Source: a virus | DNA length: 51,411 bases | Virus record (IMG/VR): IMGVR_UViG_3300008116_005907 | Span: 1-51,411 of that record | Strand: one strand, 5' to 3' | In this document: piece by piece, positions 18,299-25,723 of the stretch | Layout of the letters: the number at the start of each line of letters is the position of its first letter | Position numbering within the stretch: the first letter of the stretch is position 1 | Notes under the pieces: generated by a model | What the model was told of the DNA's origin: nothing | Database searches by the model: none | What the model saw: the letters and a program-made list of their open reading frames with translations, nothing else | Translations under genes and position numbers: made by a program

Positions 18299-18670
18299 AT
18301 GAAACCAATAGGTTCTGAAAAAATAGAAAACGTAGACGATAAATTAGCTAGGATCTTAGAGATTGCTGGTATTAAAAAAGAATTGGTTACTGAAAGTGCG
18401 CCAGTTCTTGGTCATTTGTCTAATGTATTACACGAAGCCGTAGCGGCTAACGGTACCGAATATGGTATTGTACAAGAAGAAAAACACGTTTACATTAAAA
18501 CTAAAAATGAAAACGGTGAATATGATTATTTAACAGGTGTTCAAAACATTCATGAGCATTCTTACAAATCATACGCTGATGCTTTAAAACACTTAAATAT
18601 GATGTTTAGAGAAATTAACGAATCTGTTGATTTTAAAGAAAACATCGATGTTTTAAAAAAAAAAGTATAA
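18299..18670 (+). CDS. Probable virion protein, 5' part of a gene split at a ten-A run
   Basis: A 123-residue frame with an amphipathic N-terminal segment (DDKLARILEIAGI), a loose variant of the MMGLNE-type leader found on other proteins here. A conserved-looking middle follows (GTEYGIVQEEKHVYIKT, SYADALKHLNMMFREINES). The frame ends LKKKV-stop immediately after a run of ten A (18655-18664). A -1 shift in the run joins it to the following frame, which is open without a start codon for about 100 codons, giving a single ~315-residue protein. Either a programmed slip, a real mutation, or a homopolymer error in the assembly. Confidence 0.8.
   Translation: MKPIGSEKIENVDDKLARILEIAGIKKELVTESAPVLGHLSNVLHEAVAANGTEYGIVQEEKHVYIKTKNENGEYDYLTGVQNIHEHSYKSYADALKHLNMMFREINESVDFKENIDVLKKKV
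18655..18664 (+). other. Ten-adenine slippery run with -1 frame change
   Basis: A10 is followed one nt later by an AT-rich hairpin (TATAAC, loop TGAGC, GTTATA; 18666-18682). Reading shifts from frame 2 to frame 1 here. A AAA AAA-type runs are known sites of ribosomal or polymerase slippage; the hairpin is weak and very close to the run. Confidence 0.6.
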
Positions 18671-19245
18671 CTGAGCGTTATATCCTAAAACTTAAGAATA
18701 CTGGTACCGCACCAGCAACCGATACAACGGTTGATTCGGGCATTGATACCACAGCTGCACCATCGGAAGAACCTGCGGATTTAGCCACAGATTTCTCAAC
18801 TGAAACACCAGCTGATACAGCTGTCGATACAACTACAGACCCAGCATTAGATCCAGCCGCTGCAACCGCAGAAGAACCAGCTCAAGAAACTGGGGCTGAA
18901 AACACTGATGAACCAATTTTAAAAACGGTTCAAAAACTCACTGGTAAATTAACCCAAAAAATGAGAGATGGTTCTCAGGAATTAGAATCAAAAGATTATA
19001 AATACGTTGTTAATTCAATCTTATCTGCAATCGATATGACAAAGATAACAGAAGAAGATATGAATGATATGTTAAATAAACTTCAAAATAAAGATTCTGA
19101 AGATACAACAGAAGCCGAACCAACAGCTGAACCAGGTGCTGAAGAAATGGCACCAGAACAACCAGTTCAAGAACAACCAAAAGATTATTTAAGAAGAATA
19201 CATAAATCAGTTGTGGACGAATTTCTAAATGAAATAAATAAATAA
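18664..19245 (+). CDS. 3' part of the frameshifted gene (acidic Thr/Ala/Pro-rich tail)
   Basis: This frame continues the preceding gene after the A10 run, starting SITERYILKLKN. It holds a ~75-residue low-complexity linker of Thr, Ala, Asp, Glu and Pro, then a helical part (LTQKMRDGSQELESKDYKYV near 18.96 kb) and a tail DYLRRIHKSVVDEFLNEINK. An ATG exists only at 18961, far inside, and the upstream part has the same composition bias as coding sequence, which argues that it is not a separate gene. A terminator follows the stop after 3 nt. Confidence 0.75.
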   Translation, partial: SITERYILKLKNTGTAPATDTTVDSGIDTTAAPSEEPADLATDFSTETPADTAVDTTTDPALDPAAATAEEPAQETGAENTDEPILKTVQKLTGKLTQKMRDGSQELESKDYKYVVNSILSAIDMTKITEEDMNDMLNKLQNKDSEDTTEAEPTAEPGAEEMAPEQPVQEQPKDYLRRIHKSVVDEFLNEINK

Positions 19246-19248
19246 TAA

Positions 19249-19275
19249 AATCCCCGAAAGGGGATTTGTTTTTTT
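19249..19275 (+). terminator. Rho-independent terminator
   Basis: Hairpin ATCCCC, loop GAAA, GGGGAT followed by TTGTTTTTTT, directly after the stop at 19245. Confidence 0.85.
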
Positions 19276-19296
19276 AAAACGTTTTTACTATTATTG
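19265..19296 (+). promoter_or_regulatory. Host-type promoter for dNMP kinase
   Basis: TTTG (19265-19268) is followed after 20 nt by TATTATTG (19289-19296), one mismatch to TAnnTTTG. Its -33 element overlaps the U-tract of the preceding terminator. Start codon at 19312. Confidence 0.7.
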
Positions 19297-19311
19297 TACA
19301 AATAAGTTAAT

Positions 19312-19881
19312 ATGATAATAGGTGTTTTAGGAAAAAAACGTTCAGGTAAAGATACAACAGGTGATTACCTAGTCGCAAGTAAAAATTTTGTAAAATATAG
19401 TTTTGCTAACCCGATCAAACGTGGGGCTATGGAATTGTTTGGTTTTACGGAAGATCAGGTTTTTGGTGATGCTAAAGATGAGATTGACCCAACCTGGGGG
19501 ATAACCCCAAGATTAGTGCTACAGATAATGGGTACTGAGGTTTTTCAATACGACATGCCAAAATATATACCAGAATTACAAGTATTTGGTAGAAGTTTCT
19601 GGGTTAAGCGTTTTGAACAATGGTATAACCAAAATAAAGATCTAGATGTTGTTATTTGCGATGTTAGATTTCAACACGAAGTTGATGCAATATTAAAGAT
19701 GGGTGGTACGATATTGTCAGTGCAAAGACCAAACCTAAGTACTGGTGATGAGCATGCATCTGAAAAAGAAATGGACTCTATTGTTGGTATTACAACCGAA
19801 ATAATAAATGATCGTACTTTACATGATTTGTACGATAAGATAGATAATTTGGTAAATGATTTACGAAAACCCCTTAGCTGA
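19312..19881 (+). CDS. Deoxynucleoside monophosphate kinase (T4 gp1-like)
   Basis: A 189-residue P-loop kinase beginning MIIGVLGKKRSGKDTTGDYL, with Walker A GKKRSGKDT at residues 7-15. The body fits phage dNMP kinases: FANPIKRGAMELFG, TPRLVLQIMGTEVF for the nucleobase pocket, and VVICDVRFQHEVDAI as the beta-strand with catalytic acidic residues and Arg. It phosphorylates dNMPs to dNDPs for phage DNA synthesis in the cytoplasm. A host-type promoter suggests early expression. Length and architecture are typical. Confidence 0.9.
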   Translation: MIIGVLGKKRSGKDTTGDYLVASKNFVKYSFANPIKRGAMELFGFTEDQVFGDAKDEIDPTWGITPRLVLQIMGTEVFQYDMPKYIPELQVFGRSFWVKRFEQWYNQNKDLDVVICDVRFQHEVDAILKMGGTILSVQRPNLSTGDEHASEKEMDSIVGITTEIINDRTLHDLYDKIDNLVNDLRKPLS

Positions 19882-20236
19882 AATATTATCAGTACATAAA
19901 TTTAAAGTTGATACAGCTACAGCTGAAATGTTATGCTACACCTTTAACAGGGAAATAAAGTGTGATAGAAAGATTAACATCGAGTTGTTTAGAAGATTTG
20001 CCAAATACAATCCTTTATACATTTTTAGTTGGGGTGGTATCATAAATTATGGGGTAAAAGATCAACCCGTACAATTAAATGGTGTTGAAATCGTTATCCA
20101 ACCTGGAAAAGAGGAAGAGTTTATGGATGAAAATTCTAATTTTATATTCTATGGTGGGGCAAATTCAGGTCTTCAGTGGTTAGATCAAGAAGATGGTTAT
20201 GAGGGTGTTTACGGAACTTGTAGAATTAACTTTTAG
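19856..20236 (+). CDS. Unknown protein coupled to dNMP kinase; the only TAG-terminated gene noted
   Basis: A 126-residue protein starting inside the end of the kinase gene (26 nt overlap), with VDTATAEMLCYTFNREIKCDR and an aromatic C-terminal half (YIFSWGGIINYGVKD, FIFYGGANSGLQWLDQ). No recognised family. It ends in TAG, the only gene among those I checked that does so, and an in-frame TAA follows four codons later, so amber readthrough would add only five residues. It converges on the minus-strand gene at 20226, overlapping by 11 nt. Confidence 0.75.
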   Translation: MIYENPLAEILSVHKFKVDTATAEMLCYTFNREIKCDRKINIELFRRFAKYNPLYIFSWGGIINYGVKDQPVQLNGVEIVIQPGKEEEFMDENSNFIFYGGANSGLQWLDQEDGYEGVYGTCRINF

Positions 20237-20504
20237 TTATTTTTAACCTAAGATTACCAGTACCCTTTATAACTCTATGCCAGTCATGTCTTGCTATTTT
20301 TAGTGAGACATTTTCTTTTAATGGAATGGGTAATTGATTATCATATTGAAATTTCCAGTCAGTTGTGTTTAACACCTCAATAACACGATCTTCATTATCT
20401 CTATGCCACATAAGTTCAATGGGATCAATCTTTTCGTCAAATTCTCTTATGACATAATTGTCACCAACCTCAATGTCTTTGTATGGTTTACCAGTATCCA
20501 CCAA
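20226..20504 (-). CDS. Small cupin-like phage protein of unknown function
   Basis: A 92-residue protein with motifs I associate with a recurrent phage family: EFDEKIDPIELMWHRDNEDR, then VLNTTDWKFQYDNQLPIPL, KIARHDWHRVIKGTGNLRLKI. The beta-strand spacing and the conserved His in HRDNEDR and HDWHRVIKG suggest a small cupin-type barrel, though this is inference. It starts 17 nt inside the end of the upstream gene at 20488 and is therefore co-transcribed with it. Confidence 0.8.
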   Translation of the reverse strand: MVDTGKPYKDIEVGDNYVIREFDEKIDPIELMWHRDNEDRVIEVLNTTDWKFQYDNQLPIPLKENVSLKIARHDWHRVIKGTGNLRLKITKS

Positions 20505-21450
20505 ATTTAGATTTTAAACCGAGTAAACTAGCATATCTAGGTAATCTACATGACCAGTAGGATGCTTTAGTCCTATCTTTTTTATTCGCACAATCATGTC
20601 TAGAAGCAAACGCTTTACGTGCCGCTGGGTTATTTAATTTAACAGATAAACCAGTTGTATCACCAAAAGAAACTTTCTTAATACCACCACCTGGTTTTCT
20701 AACATAAACATAAAACTTTTTAGAACCACCTCTTTTAGGTTTACCAAGCTCAACTTCCTTACCCTGATACTTTGCTTCAGCTATAAGTTCGTCTTCTGGC
20801 ATATCTTCAGTAAATGGTAAATCCAATGGAACCATCTGACCCTCAAATAAATCAAATCTACCTAAATCTGTGTTTTCAAATAACTTTGTGTCTAAAGCGG
20901 ATAACCTAATTACCTTCTTTTCCCAAAGCTCCCTAGCTTCTTTAATTAGGAAAGCGTGTTTTTCACTACCAGGTCTATATTCATTTTCTAATAAAGGTAT
21001 GCTATTACTCAAATGGTATTTTACGTCTTCAGAAACCAGATCTTTTAATATCCAAGAGTCAAAATTTTCCATTAATTTTTTTTCAATGGATAACTCAAAA
21101 CACTCCTCACAAATAACCTCTGATTCAGAAATTAACGGTTCAAACTCTTTGTTTTCATACATATCATTAATAACTTCAAAAACAAAAGAAAGATCCTTAT
21201 ACTCTGGGTTAACAACAACATGATAACAATCATCAGATTTTTCCATCATGGGTTTACCAAAATTATCTTTATTTTTTGAGATGTAAAACGCTGGGTTTTC
21301 AGCTTCCTCATGAATTGAGAACAATTCCGAAATCACATCAAGACTCAAACCCTCATCTTTGGGGGATGATAAAGTGTTATTTTTTGAACCTCTTTCATTC
21401 AAAATTTTAGCCATTTGGCTTTCGGTCATTTTGTATATTTTTTTACCCAT
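20488..21450 (-). CDS. Conserved phage protein with basic C-terminal domain
   Basis: A 320-residue protein. The N-terminus KKIYKMTESQMAKILNERG is a variant of the leader found on other proteins here. The acidic middle holds a CEECFEL pair of cysteines (SEVICEECFELSIEK). The last ~90 residues are a compact basic domain with GKPKRGGSKKFYVYVRKPGG, KKVSFGDTTGLSVK, ARKAFASRHDC and KASYWSCRLPRY. The order FGD, then RKAFxxRHxC, then YWSC is a domain that recurs at the C-terminus of phage virion and prohead-associated proteins; its function is not established. A late-type promoter lies 18 nt upstream. Confidence 0.82.
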   Translation of the reverse strand: MGKKIYKMTESQMAKILNERGSKNNTLSSPKDEGLSLDVISELFSIHEEAENPAFYISKNKDNFGKPMMEKSDDCYHVVVNPEYKDLSFVFEVINDMYENKEFEPLISESEVICEECFELSIEKKLMENFDSWILKDLVSEDVKYHLSNSIPLLENEYRPGSEKHAFLIKEARELWEKKVIRLSALDTKLFENTDLGRFDLFEGQMVPLDLPFTEDMPEDELIAEAKYQGKEVELGKPKRGGSKKFYVYVRKPGGGIKKVSFGDTTGLSVKLNNPAARKAFASRHDCANKKDRTKASYWSCRLPRYASLLGLKSKFGGYW

Positions 21451-21468
21451 TACTAATGATATTATAAT

Positions 21469-21475
21469 ATAAATA
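21469..21475 (-). promoter_or_regulatory. Late-type promoter motif TATTTAT
   Basis: The sense strand reads AGATATTTATATT, 18 nt upstream of the ATG at 21450. Confidence 0.55.
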
Positions 21476-21480
21476 TCTCT

Positions 21481-22035
21481 TTAAATGAATAAATTCTTAA
21501 AATCATATACATTATTTGGTATTGGGCTTAAACGATCAAAACCGTAAAAAGCACTCATATTTGATTGTTCTCTTATTGTTTGATTATTAACTAACATCTT
21601 AGAGTGAAAACTATCAATTAATCTTGGTGTTGCGTAACCACACACAATAAACTCAGTATCACTAACTTTGCAAACAAAAATAGCTTTTTTATACATTGGC
21701 CTGTAAAAAATCGGAAACTCATTGTAATTAAACATAATAACATCAACCCACTTTTCAAATGAGTTTCTTAATTGCTGTAAGGGTTCAACATTAACATTGT
21801 TGTAATCCATAATCGGATGTTTTATACGTTTTGAAATCGCTGTTATTGCGCATGTTAACGTGAACATATCTTTGTATTTCTCATTATTTTTATTTAGTTT
21901 TGTTGTGTTGTGTTTGTGTTTAACAACAGCCCTAATGTATGAAACGCAATTATGGATGTCCCTTTCATCCAACTTAATTCTACTGAATTTTTTTATGTGC
22001 GTATCGAACGCACCTTTAAATGTTATAATGCTCAT
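21481..22035 (-). CDS. Unknown protein from a leaderless early transcript
   Basis: A 184-residue protein starting MSIITFKGAFDTHIKKF. I chose the ATG at 22035 because a longer reading frame upstream would include its own promoter. Only 4 nt separate the -7 element from the ATG, so the mRNA is probably leaderless. Basic N-terminal half, a central EKWVDVIMFNYNEFPIFYRPMYKKAIFVCKV and a C-terminal YGFDRLSPIPNNVYDF. No family recognised. The promoter is shared back-to-back with the helicase gene, suggesting a related early role. Confidence 0.75.
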   Translation of the reverse strand: MSIITFKGAFDTHIKKFSRIKLDERDIHNCVSYIRAVVKHKHNTTKLNKNNEKYKDMFTLTCAITAISKRIKHPIMDYNNVNVEPLQQLRNSFEKWVDVIMFNYNEFPIFYRPMYKKAIFVCKVSDTEFIVCGYATPRLIDSFHSKMLVNNQTIREQSNMSAFYGFDRLSPIPNNVYDFKNLFI

Positions 22036-22039
22036 GACA

Positions 22040-22071
22040 CAAAAGTAAAAAAAAATTTGTTTATAACCAAA
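22040..22071 (-). promoter_or_regulatory. Host-type promoter for the 21481-22035 gene
   Basis: Minus strand: TTTG, 20 nt, TACTTTTG, an exact TAnnTTTG match. It interleaves with the plus-strand promoter at 22056-22087. Confidence 0.8.
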
Positions 22072-22087
22072 TAAATTCCTAATTTTG
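22056..22087 (+). promoter_or_regulatory. Host-type promoter for the helicase gene
   Basis: TTTG (22056-22059), 20 nt, TAATTTTG (22080-22087). The helicase ATG is at 22093, so the transcript is leaderless or nearly so. Confidence 0.82.
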
Positions 22088-22092
22088 TAAAC

Positions 22093-23490
22093 ATGAAAGG
22101 ATATACTAAAGAACAACTTGAGTTTATTGAGTTTAGCGGACCAGAATCCGTAATATTGTCAGCAACAGCTGGTAGTGGTAAAACCCATTCCACGGTGGGT
22201 AGGTTAAATCACCTATTGGATAACGGGGTTGACCCAAACAGAATAATCTTTTTCTCATTTACTAATGATGCTGTAAATGAATTAAGACACCGTATTAACA
22301 GTGATGTTAAGATTACAACCATACATAGTTTTACCAGTGGTACGTTGGCAAAACTAGGTAAGTTTAAACCCATTGTCACATTTTACGATTTTATAAATTG
22401 GTACCGTGATAAAAAGAAGCCGTCTTTTAAAGACCCAAGAAAAATAAGAGAGGAATATTACGCTACTATTGAAAGGTTTTATGAAGAGGGTGCCAGTATA
22501 TCATCATCTTTTTCGGCATATAAACTACAATTTTACGATGGTGTTAAATCACCAAAACCAAATTTTTATGACCACTACATTGCCTTTTTAAAGGAGACTA
22601 ATAGCCGTGATTTCTCTGACATGTTAATTGACACAGAAAAATTAACAAGAGACCCTAAACATAAAGAATTTTTTGACGGTATGTATGATTATATCTTTAT
22701 TGATGAGTATCAAGATACATCGACACTCCAAATGAAAATCTTATCCGCAATTAACGCAAAACAATATTACCTTATTGGTGACAAGAACCAATCAATCTAT
22801 GGTTTTTCTGGAGCTAATTGCGAAAAAATTGAATCGTTGTTAAAACAAAAGAAAACTGTTGTTGAGTTAACCTTAACAAAAAACTTTAGGTCTCATAAAA
22901 AAATTGTTGAGAACGCAAACAAATTTAGCTCGTTAATGGCTATACCTGAATCGGAACATGAGGGTTTTGTTGATGAAAAATTCATAACAAAAAAGAGATT
23001 ATTTGAGATGATGTTAGACGGTAAACCCTTAACCGTTCTTGTTAGAACAAACAATATTATCAAAGAGATTGAAAAGCAAGCTCTTAAGAAAAAAGTCCCA
23101 ATGCGTTATTTTAACTACATAACAAAAACGGATCTTGATAACATTAAAAAATCAAACATAACAGATAGTCTTAAAAAGAAATTAAATGATGTATTACCCT
23201 ACTTCTTAAATAACCAAGACTTCATAGATTTTATTGAATCTAATATCGACTCCGATGTATTTGTAACATCAATACATAAAAGTAAAGGTAGGGAATTCCC
23301 AAGATGTGTTGTTATTAATTCAGCCGATCCAGATATGTTAATAAAACATGGTAGTTTAACACATAGTTTGGCAGAATATTCATTTATAACAGACGATGGT
23401 GATATTGATGAAGAAGGTAGAAACATACATTATGTTGCGGTTACCAGACCAAAAGAAGAATTATACTTCATGATTTACGATGATTTGTAA
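22093..23490 (+). CDS. UvrD/PcrA-like superfamily 1 DNA helicase
   Basis: A 465-residue SF1 helicase with all core motifs in order: Walker A ATAGSGKT (24-31), motif Ia IIFFSFTNDAVNELR, motif II DYIFIDEYQDTS, and motif III YYLIGDKNQSIYGFSGA. Motif IV TKNFRSH, motif V VTSIHKSKGREFPRCVVIN and motif VI YVAVTRPKEELY follow. DEYQD and GDxxQSIY place it with UvrD/Rep rather than RecD/Dda. It is shorter than host UvrD (~700 residues), lacking large 1B/2B insertions. Likely translocates 3'-5' on ssDNA during phage replication or repair. Followed by a strong terminator. Confidence 0.92.
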   Translation: MKGYTKEQLEFIEFSGPESVILSATAGSGKTHSTVGRLNHLLDNGVDPNRIIFFSFTNDAVNELRHRINSDVKITTIHSFTSGTLAKLGKFKPIVTFYDFINWYRDKKKPSFKDPRKIREEYYATIERFYEEGASISSSFSAYKLQFYDGVKSPKPNFYDHYIAFLKETNSRDFSDMLIDTEKLTRDPKHKEFFDGMYDYIFIDEYQDTSTLQMKILSAINAKQYYLIGDKNQSIYGFSGANCEKIESLLKQKKTVVELTLTKNFRSHKKIVENANKFSSLMAIPESEHEGFVDEKFITKKRLFEMMLDGKPLTVLVRTNNIIKEIEKQALKKKVPMRYFNYITKTDLDNIKKSNITDSLKKKLNDVLPYFLNNQDFIDFIESNIDSDVFVTSIHKSKGREFPRCVVINSADPDMLIKHGSLTHSLAEYSFITDDGDIDEEGRNIHYVAVTRPKEELYFMIYDDL

Positions 23491-23496
23491 AATATA

Positions 23497-23524
23497 AAAA
23501 GCCACCTATTACGGTGGCTTTTTT
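23497..23524 (+). terminator. Rho-independent terminator after helicase
   Basis: Hairpin AAAAGCCACC / GGTGGCTTTT with loop TATTAC and a T6 tract, starting 6 nt after the helicase stop. Confidence 0.92.
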
Positions 23525-23634
23525 ATAGAGGTTGTTTAAATTTTTGACTTTACGTTACCATAAGTATTGGTTCAAGGGTAATCATAATTAACTCATAATT
23601 AACCCTTTACCTGAATTTGATTTTTTTTCTAAAG

Positions 23635-23796
23635 TTATCTTCTACCCTGTCCTCTATATGGTTTCTTGTAGTTTTTACTCTGTTTACCCTTACTTGTTTT
23701 ATTCTTAGAATGGATACCCTTTCTATTCTTTTTGATTTTACGTCTAAACTCCTTAATACCTGATGAGGAAGTTTTCTTTTTACCTGGTGCTGCCAT
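23635..23796 (-). CDS. Small Lys/Arg-rich protein (53 aa)
   Basis: A short frame starting MAAPGKKKTSSSGIKEFRR and ending SKNYKKPYRGQGRR-stop, with about 24 Lys/Arg in 53 residues and no hydrophobic core. This Ser/Lys-rich pattern with a KNYKKPYRGQG ending looks like a recurrent small phage protein and is reminiscent of ribosomal or nucleic-acid-binding basic proteins. A late-type promoter lies 36 nt upstream. Could package with DNA or condense it; function unknown. Confidence 0.75.
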   Translation of the reverse strand: MAAPGKKKTSSSGIKEFRRKIKKNRKGIHSKNKTSKGKQSKNYKKPYRGQGRR

Positions 23797-23831
23797 AGTT
23801 AGTTTGTTTTAGTAGTTGTTTAGTTTTTTCA

Positions 23832-23838
23832 ATAAATA
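23832..23838 (-). promoter_or_regulatory. Late-type promoter motif TATTTAT
   Basis: Minus strand ATATATTTATTG, 35 nt upstream of the ATG at 23796. Confidence 0.5.
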
Positions 23839-23874
23839 TATTGATAAAAATGAAAATTATCCTATAATCTTAAA

Positions 23875-23881
23875 TATTTAT
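23875..23881 (+). promoter_or_regulatory. Late-type promoter motif TATTTAT for the lysis/tail-collar operon
   Basis: TATTTAT lies 13 nt upstream of the ATG at 23895 and is the only visible promoter before the endolysin gene. Confidence 0.6.
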
Positions 23882-23894
23882 TAAAAACAAACAT

Positions 23895-24053
23895 ATGATT
23901 ATTTTTTACAATAGATTCGACAAAACAAAAGAGCCAATCGGCAGAACTAACAAACACGCTTCAAGGTTAGAGGCCGCAAAATTTTTTGCTGAAATTAAAA
24001 AAATGAGTCTTAAGGATTTTTTGAAAGTATTTACTGTTAGTATAATAAAATAA
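23895..24053 (+). CDS. Small protein upstream of endolysin (52 aa)
   Basis: The frame starts MIIFYNRFDKTKEPIGRTN and ends DFLKVFTVSIIK. It begins 13 nt after a late-type promoter and ends 18 nt before the endolysin ATG, so it is co-transcribed with the endolysin. Basic, with an amphipathic middle (ASRLEAAKFFAEIKKM). No transmembrane segment, so it is not an obvious holin. Function unknown. Confidence 0.65.
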   Translation: MIIFYNRFDKTKEPIGRTNKHASRLEAAKFFAEIKKMSLKDFLKVFTVSIIK

Positions 24054-24071
24054 AAAATCAAAAAAAGAATT

Positions 24072-24908
24072 ATGTTATTAAAAGTAGGTTCAAAAGGAGA
24101 TGATGTAAAAAAACTCCAAGCGAAACTGGGTACGACAGCTGATGGCGCTTTCGGTCCAGGTACAGAAAAATTAGTTAAAGAATGGCAAGCTGCCAATGGT
24201 TTAACAGCTGATGGTATTGTTGGTGATGCGACTTGGGCAAAAATGGGTTTAAATGAGGGCGCTGCCCCAGCTAAACCAGCTGCCGCTCCAGTAGCTATCC
24301 CACCATCTAGCTTCAAATTAGAAGCATTAAAAGGTCATATCCCTGATGCGGTTATTGCTCAGATCCCTGACACAGCAGCTAAATTCAACATTACAAACGT
24401 ATTAAGATTAGCACATTTCTTGGCACAGTGTGGTCATGAATCTGGTGGTTTTAAAGCTGTTAGCGAAAACTTAAATTACAGCGCTGATGGTCTTAAAAAA
24501 ATATTCCCTAAATATTTTCCTGGTAATTTAAATGAGTCTTATTCTCGTCAGCCAGAAAAAATTGCTAACCGTGTATATTCATCTCGTATGGGTAATGGTG
24601 ATGAAGCTTCTGGTGAAGGTTTTAAATTCAGAGGCCGTGGATACATTCAATTAACTGGTAAATCAAACTACACAGCGTTTGACAAAATGGTTGAGGAGAA
24701 TATAATTGAAACGCCAGATCTTGTTGCAACAAAATATCCTTTAATGTCAGCGGCATTTTTCTTTGATTCAAATAAACTTTGGTCTATATGTGACAAGGGT
24801 GCTGATGATGCAACGGTAACAGCTGTTACAAAAAGAGTTAATGGTGGTACAATCGGTTTAGCTGATAGAATCAAACATTTTAAAGAATATTACAATTTAC
24901 TAAAATAA
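24072..24908 (+). CDS. Endolysin: PG_binding_1 plus GH19 chitinase-type lysozyme domain
   Basis: A 278-residue modular lysin. Residues 1-62 form a peptidoglycan-binding domain (VGSKGDDVKKLQAKLG, DGAFGPGTEKLVKEWQ, DGIVGDATWAKMG). An Ala/Pro linker (62-78) leads to a GH19-type catalytic domain (about 80-278) with HFLAQCGHESGGFKAVSEN, whose Glu is the likely general acid. The domain continues with KFRGRGYIQLTGKSNY and VTKRVNGGTIGLADR. It cleaves peptidoglycan glycan strands at the end of infection. No signal peptide, so export would need a holin or another route. Placed between a small gene and the tail-collar gene under one late-type promoter. Confidence 0.93.
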   Translation: MLLKVGSKGDDVKKLQAKLGTTADGAFGPGTEKLVKEWQAANGLTADGIVGDATWAKMGLNEGAAPAKPAAAPVAIPPSSFKLEALKGHIPDAVIAQIPDTAAKFNITNVLRLAHFLAQCGHESGGFKAVSENLNYSADGLKKIFPKYFPGNLNESYSRQPEKIANRVYSSRMGNGDEASGEGFKFRGRGYIQLTGKSNYTAFDKMVEENIIETPDLVATKYPLMSAAFFFDSNKLWSICDKGADDATVTAVTKRVNGGTIGLADRIKHFKEYYNLLK

Positions 24909-24931
24909 ATAAAAAACTAATAAAAAAAATT

Positions 24932-25171
24932 ATGGACGAAATTATGGGAATGGTAAAACTATTTGCTGGTACTTACGAAGTTAACGGCTTTATGTTTTGC
25001 GATGGTAGAAAATTACCAATTAATGGTAACGAGGCGCTTTTTAGTATAATCGGTACTATATACGGTGGTGATGGTATCACAACATTTGAGATACCAGATT
25101 TAAAAGATAAAGCACCTGAGGGTATGCATTATATGATTTGCGTGCAAGGTATTTATCCACCAAGATATTAA
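24932..25171 (+). CDS. Tail collar domain protein (79 aa)
   Basis: A single phage tail-collar domain: GMVKLFAGTYEVNGFMFCDG, RKLPINGNEALFSIIGTIYGG, DGITTFEIPDLKDKAPEGMHYMI. Such domains usually sit at the tip of larger short-tail-fibre proteins or in microcystin-dependent-type proteins. Here it is freestanding and stops after the second sheet. It probably assembles on the baseplate or a fibre tip, or serves as a fibre-tip cap. Same operon as the endolysin, spacing 23 nt. Confidence 0.85.
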   Translation: MDEIMGMVKLFAGTYEVNGFMFCDGRKLPINGNEALFSIIGTIYGGDGITTFEIPDLKDKAPEGMHYMICVQGIYPPRY

Positions 25172-25208
25172 TATAATAAAATAAACATAAAACTAAAAAA
25201 CAATTAAA

Positions 25209-25463
25209 ATGGCATTTGTAAAAAATTTAAATGGAAAGGCTGTAGAATGTGAGTACGAAGATGGTGCTTTATTGGTACCCGCATCTGGTTATGTAGCTGC
25301 TATTGTACAATCCAACGAAATTCATTTCTTTGGTGCTGCTGATGATGAAGGTGTTATCGCCATCGGTTCAACAGCTAATGGAAGTTCAGTTGAAACATTA
25401 ACTGAAGCTAAAGCGGCTATTGCTACTTTAGGTACTTTATTCTTAGATGGTGTTGCTGTCTAA
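25209..25463 (+). CDS. Small virion-like protein of unknown function (84 aa)
   Basis: An acidic 84-residue protein, MAFVKNLNGKAVECEYEDGA, with alternating short strands (LLVPASGYVAAIVQS, NEIHFFGAADDEGVIAIG) and an Ala-rich end. The composition suggests a small structural or head-decoration protein. It is the last gene of the lysin/collar operon and is followed by a terminator. No family recognised. Confidence 0.72.
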   Translation: MAFVKNLNGKAVECEYEDGALLVPASGYVAAIVQSNEIHFFGAADDEGVIAIGSTANGSSVETLTEAKAAIATLGTLFLDGVAV

Positions 25464-25483
25464 TTAAAATTAAACAAAAAATA

Positions 25484-25510
25484 AAGGCTTGGTTTTTACC
25501 AGGCCTTTTT
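25484..25510 (+). terminator. Rho-independent terminator
   Basis: AAGGCTTGGT and ACCAGGCCTT form a hairpin with one G-U pair and a TTTT loop, followed by a T-rich tract. Confidence 0.85.
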
Positions 25511-25518
25511 TATTATTG
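25489..25518 (+). promoter_or_regulatory. Host-type promoter inside the preceding terminator
   Basis: TTG (25489-25491) in the terminator stem is followed after 19 nt by TATTATTG (25511-25518). The ATG at 25523 is 4 nt downstream, implying a leaderless mRNA. Confidence 0.6.
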
Positions 25519-25522
25519 TACT

Positions 25523-25723
25523 ATGAGTTTTAACAAAAGATATGTTGACAGTCGTAAAATTTTAATATATAAAGATAAATTAGAAGACCTCTTTACTAAT
25601 AAAATTGACGCATTTATATTTAATGATAATTTCTCAAAAGAGATATTTGATTTATATGAGGAAAAAAAATTTGATTTAATTAGGGATCGAATACTTGAAT
25701 ATGAGACTAAATCGCTGATCTAA
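25523..25723 (+). CDS. Small charged protein (66 aa), probably early
   Basis: MSFNKRYVDSRKILIYKDKL and a helical Asp/Glu/Lys-rich remainder (EEKKFDLIRDRILEYE). The start sits directly behind a host-type promoter. The 3' end overlaps the minus-strand gene at 25676 by 48 nt in a convergent arrangement, which would allow antisense interference. Function unknown. Confidence 0.6.
   Translation: MSFNKRYVDSRKILIYKDKLEDLFTNKIDAFIFNDNFSKEIFDLYEEKKFDLIRDRILEYETKSLI

Noticed and set aside
24668-24874. Minus-strand frame over the endolysin gene
   Set aside because: It is antisense to the conserved GH19 domain and has no independent support.
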